From Ga0077536 sp943370145 (GTDB lineage Bacteria; Pseudomonadota; Gammaproteobacteria; Ga0077536), in NCBI GenBank assembly GCA_943370145.1, contig CALRPY020000020.1, positions 1 through 64,000 on the forward strand: a stretch of DNA of 64,000 nucleotides. The letters are read 5' to 3'. Position numbers and translations under genes: made by a program. The notes under the pieces are model-generated. The model did no database searches. It saw only the letters and a program-made list of their open reading frames with translations, and had not been told where the DNA came from. How positions within the stretch are numbered: position 1 is the first letter of the stretch; every line of letters begins with the position of its first letter. This document shows, in pieces, positions 59,301-64,000 of this stretch.

Positions 59301-60814
59301 GCCCGCCGGCGGCGGCCACGGCCGCGACGCCCGCACCGACCTGGCCGGTGGTCGTCGCGGTGATGCTGACCGCGCTGCTCGAGGTCCTGGACCTCACCGT
59401 CGTCAATGTCTCGCTGCCGCACATGATCGGCAGCTTCGGTGCGACCCCGGACCAGATCACGTGGATCGTCACCTCCTACATGATTTCCACCGCCGTCGTG
59501 ATGCCGCTGACCGGCTACCTGTCGGCGCGCTTCGGTCGGCGCACGGTGCTGCTGACGTCGATCACCGGCTTCGTGATCACCTCGGGGCTGTGCGGTGCGG
59601 CGTGGAGCCTGGAATCGATGGTGGTTTTCCGGCTCGCGCAGGGCGCCTTCGGGGCAGTCCTGATCCCGCTGTCGCAGACCGTGCTGCTCGACGCATTTCC
59701 GCGCGAGAAGCGCGGCAAGGCGATGGCGATATGGGGCATCGCGATCATGGTCGCGCCGATCGTGGGGCCGACGATTGGCGGCTACATCACCGAGCATTTC
59801 GTGTGGCGCTGGGTGTTCTACGTCAACGTGCCGATCGGCGCGATTGCGCTGCTGCTCGCGCTGGGCCAGATCCCTGCCACGCCGCCACGCACCGGGCTGG
59901 TCACCGACTGGACAGGCCTCGTGCTGATGTCGGTCGCCCTCGGTTCGCTGCAGGCGGTGCTCGATCTCGGCCACCATCGCGACTGGTTCGCGTCGCCGCT
60001 GATCATGGGCCTGACCCTGCTTGCCGCGTCGTCCGGCATCGTGTTCGTGGTGCGCGGCCTCATCGTGGCCAACAACATCATCGACCTGCGCCTCTTCCGC
60101 GATCGGAATTTCACGCTCGGCTGCATCCTCATGGCCGGCTACTGCCTCGCGATGTACGGCACGATCACCCTGCTGCCGTTGCTGTCCCAGCGGCTGCTCG
60201 GTTATCCGGCGGACACCGCGGGCCTGATTTTCCTCCCCCGCGGCGCAGTCAGCGCGCTGCTGATGCTGTTCATCGGATCGTATCTCGCGCATCGGGTGGA
60301 CGCCCGCAAGCTGATCGGGATCGGCTTCGTGTTCACGACGGTCGCCTGTTATCACATGGCCCACTACTCGCTGGCGGTCGACATGTGGGGACTGATGTGG
60401 CCCGGCATGATCCAGGGCGTGGGCATGGCGCTGATCTTCGGCCAGATCTCGGTCGTGACCTTCGACACCATCCCGCGCGAACGGGCAGACGAGGCGGCGG
60501 GACTCTACAGCGTGACCCGCACGCTCGGCTCGGCGATTGGCGTCGCGCTGTCCGGCACGCTGTTCGTGCGCCAGGAGCAGGTCCACTGGAACCTGCTCGG
60601 CAGCCACGTCTCGGATCTGAACCCGGACTGGCAGGCATGGCTGGACCGCGCGGCGCTCGGCATGGACGACGCATCCACCCCGGCCCTGTTCGCCCGCGAA
60701 ATGCTGCGCCAGGCGCAGATGCAGGCCTTCGCGGATCTCTACTGGGCGATCTCGCTGAGCTTCCTGCTGCTGTTCCCCTTCGTCGCGCTGCTGCGGCGTC
60801 CGCACGCGCACTGA
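59297..60814 (+). CDS. DHA2-family MFS drug efflux transporter (EmrB-like)
   Basis: A 505-residue membrane protein with 14 predicted helices. ALLEVLDLTVVNVSLPHM is the DHA2 opening; GYLSARFGRRTVL is the loop 2-3 motif A and WRWVFYVNVPIG a conserved DHA2 turn, characteristic of the EmrB/QacA group. GTG start at 59297 overlaps the adaptor stop. It would export drugs or metabolites across the inner membrane with the adaptor spanning the periplasm. No transcriptional regulator (MarR/TetR) is adjacent. Confidence 0.92.
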   Translation: MSPPAAATAATPAPTWPVVVAVMLTALLEVLDLTVVNVSLPHMIGSFGATPDQITWIVTSYMISTAVVMPLTGYLSARFGRRTVLLTSITGFVITSGLCGAAWSLESMVVFRLAQGAFGAVLIPLSQTVLLDAFPREKRGKAMAIWGIAIMVAPIVGPTIGGYITEHFVWRWVFYVNVPIGAIALLLALGQIPATPPRTGLVTDWTGLVLMSVALGSLQAVLDLGHHRDWFASPLIMGLTLLAASSGIVFVVRGLIVANNIIDLRLFRDRNFTLGCILMAGYCLAMYGTITLLPLLSQRLLGYPADTAGLIFLPRGAVSALLMLFIGSYLAHRVDARKLIGIGFVFTTVACYHMAHYSLAVDMWGLMWPGMIQGVGMALIFGQISVVTFDTIPRERADEAAGLYSVTRTLGSAIGVALSGTLFVRQEQVHWNLLGSHVSDLNPDWQAWLDRAALGMDDASTPALFAREMLRQAQMQAFADLYWAISLSFLLLFPFVALLRRPHAH

Positions 60815-60945
60815 GCGCCGGCCGCTGTGCGCGGTCACCGGACAATGACCGGATTCGGGACTTGGGGTCAGCCACCGAGCAACTGTGTCCCGCGCTGCGC
60901 TCAGACGGTCTGCAGGGTCCACGGCCTGCCGTTTCCGACCATGGC

Positions 60946-61008
60946 GGAGAAAAGGAGAAAAGGTGTCGGAGAAAAGGTGTCAGATTTTAAATCTGACACC
61001 TTTTCTCC
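60946..61008. repeat. Tandem GGAGAAAAGGTGTC repeat leading into a long perfect palindrome
   Basis: GGAGAAAA (60946-60953), GGAGAAAAGGTGTC (60954-60967) and GGAGAAAAGGTGTC again (60968-60981) form a partial tandem array. The last copy begins a perfect inverted repeat: 20-base arms at 60968-60987 and 60989-61008 around a single T. The purine-rich, AT-centred composition is foreign to the surrounding sequence. It could be an REP-like element or a terminator-like hairpin serving the convergent genes. Confidence 0.75.
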
Positions 61009-61083
61009 ATCTGTTCGCGACGCGCGTGATGCCGCGCTTCACCTAGCCACGGGCAGTGTGCATCGTCCGTAGTGCTGGGGTAT

Positions 61084-61218
61084 AGCCACCGAACGCCGAG
61101 AACACCGAGAAGCGGAATGAGTGAAGGGACAGTGCAGCCACTACCGACGTGCCATGCGATTGGAGGCGCCCGACCTGGAGTTTTATTGCCTCGGTGTTCT
61201 CGGCGTTGCTCGGTGGCT
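61084..61218. repeat. 135-bp element bounded by near-identical inverted repeats
   Basis: The left arm (61084-61109) and right arm (61190-61218) are 26 and 29 bases. The reverse complement of the left arm matches the right arm except for a 3-base insertion (GCT). The interior (about 80 bases) carries no ORF. This has the layout of a small non-autonomous mobile element (MITE) or an intergenic repeat family, rather than of a terminator. Confidence 0.65.
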
Positions 61219-61255
61219 GATTCCAACGCCATCTCCAACGGTGGGCGCTGAGGGA

Positions 61256-63931
61256 TCAGGCCCACCTCACCCAGCGCTTCTCCGCTTCCACGGCCAGGAA
61301 GGGAACGGTCGCGAGGGCGATGCAGAGGCCGAGCTCCGGCAAAGTCAGGGGCTCGGTGTCGAATATCACGTTCAATGCCGGGATGTAGATCAGCATCAGT
61401 TGCAGCCCGAAGGTCAGCAGCACCGCCCCGAGCAGCGGCAGGTTGCTGCCGAGGCCCTGGCGGAACAGCGACACGCGCTCGCCACGGATCGCGAGCACGT
61501 GCGCCATCTGGGCAAGGGTCAGCAGGGTGAAGACCATCGTCTGTCCGCGCGGGCTGCCGCCATGCCAGGCCCAGGCCTGCAGCGACAGGCAGAGGCCGGC
61601 AATCAGCAGGCCAACCCACGCGATGTGCTGCCACACGCCGTGCGCGAACAGGCTCTCGCGCGGCGGCCGCGGTGGACGTGACATGGAACCCGGCTCGGAC
61701 GGTTCGGCGGCGAGCGCGAGTCCCGGCAGGCCGTCGGTCACGAGGTTGACCCACAGGATGTGTATCGGCAGCAGCGGAATCGGCAGGCCGACGAGAGGCG
61801 CGAGGAAAATCGTCAGGATTTCCGCCGAATTGCCGGTCATCGCGTAGCGCACGAACTTGCGGATGTTGTCATAGATGCGCCGCCCTTCGCGCACGGCGCT
61901 GACGATCGTCGCGAAGTTGTCGTCGAGCAGCACGAGGCTCGAGGCCTCGCGGGCCACGTCGGTGCCGCCCTTGCCCATCGCGATGCCGATGTCGGCCCGG
62001 TTGAGCGCCGGCGCATCGTTGACGCCGTCCCCGGTCATCGCGACGAAGTGTCCCTGGGCCTGCAGCATCTCCACGAGCCTGATCTTCTGCGCCGGGTCGA
62101 CACGGGCATAGACGCGACAGTGGGCGACGAGCTCCGCGAGTGCGCGGTCGTCCAGTTCGGACAGCTCGCGGCCGGTGACGATCCGCGCGTCACTCTCGAC
62201 GATGCCGAGCCTGTGCGCGATGGCGCGCGCGGTGGCCGGATGGTCGCCGGTGATCATCACCGGCACGATCCCCGCCTCGCGGCACTGGCGGACCGCCTCG
62301 GCCGCTTCCTCGCGCGGCGGATCGAGCAGGCCGACGAGGCCGAGGAGGCACAGTGAACGTTCAGCCTCGTCCCCTGATGCCACGTCCGACAGGCGCGGCC
62401 CGTGCGACATCGCGATCGCCAGCACCCGCAAGCCGTCGGCCGCGAGCGCGGCCACGACGCGCTCCAGCGCGGTCATGTCGATCGGCGCCGGGCCATCGGC
62501 ACGGAGCACGCTCGTGCAGCGGGGCAACACGGTTTCCGGGGCCCCCTTCACATAGACGGTGCAGGCGCCGTCGGCCGTGTCGTGGAAGGTCGTCATGCGC
62601 TTGCGCTCCGCCGTGAACGGCAGCTCGCCATGGCGCGGCAGGTGCGCTTCCAGCGCGGATTGGTGGAGACCGACACGCGCAGCGGCGTCCAGCAGTGCGA
62701 GCTCGGTCGGGTCACCGATGCGTTCAGGCGCAAGCCGCGCGTCGTTGTTGAGCACGCAGGCCGCCAGCAAGGTGCGCCACGGTTCTCCCTGCGCAAGCGT
62801 CCCCCAGTCGCCGACGGTCCGGCCGGCCGCGTGGATCCGCTCGACGCGCATGCGGTTCTGCGTCAGCGTGCCGGTCTTGTCGGCACAGATGTGCGTGACC
62901 GAGCCCAAGGTTTCGACCGCCGGAAGCCGCCGCACGAGCGCCCGCTCGCGGGCCATGCGGTGGGCGCCCAGGGCGAGCAGGATCGTGACCACCGCCGGCA
63001 GGGCCTCGGGAATCGCCGCGACGGCGAGACTCACCGCGGTCATCCCCATCAGGGCCATGGGTTCACCGCGCAGCAACCCGGCCACGAAGATCACCGCGCA
63101 CAGGCCCACGACGATCAGTGCGATGCGCCGCCCGAAGACTTCGAGGCGCAGCTGCAGCGGGGTCCGCCGGACAAGTCCGGTGTCGAGCATCGCGGCCACA
63201 CGACCCAGTTCGGTCCGCATGCCCGTCGCGACGACAAGCCCGCGTCCGCGTCCGGTCACGACGCTGGAGCCCTTGAACAGCAGGTTGCTGCGCTCGGCCA
63301 TCCCGGCCTGCGGGTCGTCCAGGGCGAGCGTGGTCTTCGCGACGGCGGCGGACTCGCCGGTCAGCACGGATTCGTCAGCCTGCAGCTGTGCGACCTCGTG
63401 GAGCCGCAGGTCCGCGGGAACGGCGTTGCCCGCTTCGACGAGCACGACGTCGCCGGGCACCAGTTCGGTCGCGTCGACCGTCACGGACGCACCGTCGCGC
63501 AGCACGCGGGCACGGGCGATGGCCATGCGACGCAAGGCGGCCAGCGCGCGCTCGGCCCGGTACTCCTGCACGAAGCCGATGGCGGCGTTCAGCACGATGA
63601 TCAAGGCAATCGCGATCGCGTCTTCCGCGTCGCCGATCAGCGCCGACAGGATGCCCGCTGCGATGAGCACGCCAATCATGAAATCCGGGAACTGCCGCAG
63701 CAGCAGCGTCAGCGGCGAACGTGCCTCGCCCTGCGGCAGCGCATTGGGCCCCACCGCCGACAGCCGTGATGCGGCCTCCGCCGAGTCGAGCCCCGAGGCC
63801 TGGTCCACGACCAGCTTCGACGCGACGTCTTCCACCGCCAGCACATGCCAGTGCGGGCCATCGCCACCGTCACCGTGCTGCCTGGACTCAGGCACGTCGT
63901 GACCTGCCCCTGACCACGCACGCGGTGGCAC
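61256..63931 (-). CDS. Calcium-type (P2) cation-transporting P-type ATPase
   Basis: A protein of about 891 residues. The actuator has VLTGES, the phosphorylation site is the Asp in ICADKTGTLTQNRM, nucleotide domain KGAPETV, and the hinge MTGDGVNDAPALNRADIGIAMG. Membrane helix M4 carries PEALPAVVT, and M6 NLVTDGLPGLALA, the calcium-binding pattern of SERCA/PMR1-like pumps, with about ten hydrophobic helices in all. The likely function is calcium or divalent cation export. The GTG at 63931 is the outermost start; a GTG at 63895 (VPESRQHG) is an alternative, and no strong ribosome-binding site decides between them. It converges on the efflux pair. Confidence 0.9.
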   Translation of the reverse strand: MPPRAWSGAGHDVPESRQHGDGGDGPHWHVLAVEDVASKLVVDQASGLDSAEAASRLSAVGPNALPQGEARSPLTLLLRQFPDFMIGVLIAAGILSALIGDAEDAIAIALIIVLNAAIGFVQEYRAERALAALRRMAIARARVLRDGASVTVDATELVPGDVVLVEAGNAVPADLRLHEVAQLQADESVLTGESAAVAKTTLALDDPQAGMAERSNLLFKGSSVVTGRGRGLVVATGMRTELGRVAAMLDTGLVRRTPLQLRLEVFGRRIALIVVGLCAVIFVAGLLRGEPMALMGMTAVSLAVAAIPEALPAVVTILLALGAHRMARERALVRRLPAVETLGSVTHICADKTGTLTQNRMRVERIHAAGRTVGDWGTLAQGEPWRTLLAACVLNNDARLAPERIGDPTELALLDAAARVGLHQSALEAHLPRHGELPFTAERKRMTTFHDTADGACTVYVKGAPETVLPRCTSVLRADGPAPIDMTALERVVAALAADGLRVLAIAMSHGPRLSDVASGDEAERSLCLLGLVGLLDPPREEAAEAVRQCREAGIVPVMITGDHPATARAIAHRLGIVESDARIVTGRELSELDDRALAELVAHCRVYARVDPAQKIRLVEMLQAQGHFVAMTGDGVNDAPALNRADIGIAMGKGGTDVAREASSLVLLDDNFATIVSAVREGRRIYDNIRKFVRYAMTGNSAEILTIFLAPLVGLPIPLLPIHILWVNLVTDGLPGLALAAEPSEPGSMSRPPRPPRESLFAHGVWQHIAWVGLLIAGLCLSLQAWAWHGGSPRGQTMVFTLLTLAQMAHVLAIRGERVSLFRQGLGSNLPLLGAVLLTFGLQLMLIYIPALNVIFDTEPLTLPELGLCIALATVPFLAVEAEKRWVRWA

Positions 63932-64000
63932 CCGGGCCGCAAATCGCCGCGACCATCAGCCTGCGCGTCGCCATGCGTCGAGAATTCCGTCGGTTTGCGC

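Larger units (their letters stand above)
60815..61255. other. 441-base spacer between convergent MFS and P-type ATPase genes
   Basis: No supported gene. It holds two separate elements: tandem GGAGAAAAGGTGTC copies leading into a long palindrome (60946-61008), and a terminal-inverted-repeat unit (61084-61218). A small reading frame at 60827-61072 spans the first element but has no gene-like features. Confidence 0.6.

Noticed and set aside
58745..60922. 725-residue minus-strand open frame opposite the efflux pair
   Set aside because: Low-complexity Arg/His/Asp-rich antisense frame, overlapping two convincing plus-strand genes.
60827..61072. 81-residue plus-strand frame across the tandem/palindrome element
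   Set aside because: Its middle is simply translation of the GGAGAAAAGGTGTC repeat and palindrome. No start signal or conserved protein character is visible.
1..64000. tRNA, rRNA, CRISPR, prophage or intact IS genes
   Set aside because: I found no cloverleaf-like clusters, no repeat-spacer pattern, no transposase or integrase motifs and no phage structural genes by eye; a tool-based scan could still reveal small RNAs that I cannot see.

Overview
The window is a dense, GC-rich bacterial chromosome segment with no rRNA, tRNA, CRISPR array, integrase or intact insertion sequence that I could see. The gene content (lptD-surA-pdxA-rsmA, apaG-apaH, metG-apbC-dcd, a DUF1841 gene, an mpl ligase, ubiK, comM, yheS and a glnK/amtB pair) points to a Gammaproteobacterium. 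The GC level, the free use of GTG and TTG starts, the Hanks-type kinases and the paired cytochromes P450 suggest a lineage near Xanthomonadales / Nevskiales / Steroidobacterales. That placement is inference.

Left part (1-13.8 kb): a signalling island. On the plus strand are a CHASE2-receptor Ser/Thr kinase, a PP2C phosphatase and a double FHA-type protein. They end at a strong bidirectional terminator. Converging on them is a minus-strand run that begins with housekeeping genes (metG, an rnfB/rnfC-like ferredoxin, nth, a DUF1841 gene). It continues, mostly with overlapping stops and starts, into a GAF-SpoIIE phosphatase, an RsbW-like ATPase and a STAS antagonist, and ends with a CHASE2 adenylate cyclase.

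Centre (13.9-36.4 kb): core genes. These are apbC/mrp, dcd, a TusA-like protein, an orphan OmpR-type regulator, ispG, mpl, a LON-domain protein, the outer-membrane/ribosome-maturation operon lptD-surA-pdxA-rsmA, aroE, a cyclic-nucleotide/rhodanese fusion, a double CDGSH protein, amtB and glnK (each with a good sigma-54 promoter match), ubiK, comM, apaG-apaH, and thyA-folA behind lgt. The AT-richer rsmA/aroE junction holds a group of DnaA-box-like sites.

Right part (36.5-64 kb): accessory metabolism, signalling and transport. It holds an acyl-CoA ligase, a second Ser/Thr kinase with a neighbouring small secreted protein, and an exported FAH-family hydratase. A five-gene run follows, MaoC - P450 - LLM flavin oxidoreductase - GST - P450, then yheS. 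Next come an alpha/beta hydrolase with an AMP-dependent ligase, an MgtC/DUF4010 membrane protein, a methyltransferase, a Gld-like four-gene ABC system, an exported lactonase-like metallohydrolase, an EmrAB-type efflux pair and a calcium-type P-ATPase. The last intergenic region carries two separate repeat/palindrome elements.

The most interesting items are the layered signalling island, the P450/LLM/GST cluster, the paired sigma-54 promoters, the DnaA-box cluster, the RnfB-RnfC-like fusion, the cNMP-rhodanese fusion, and a tendency for convergent genes to share stem-loops that can contain both stop codons.
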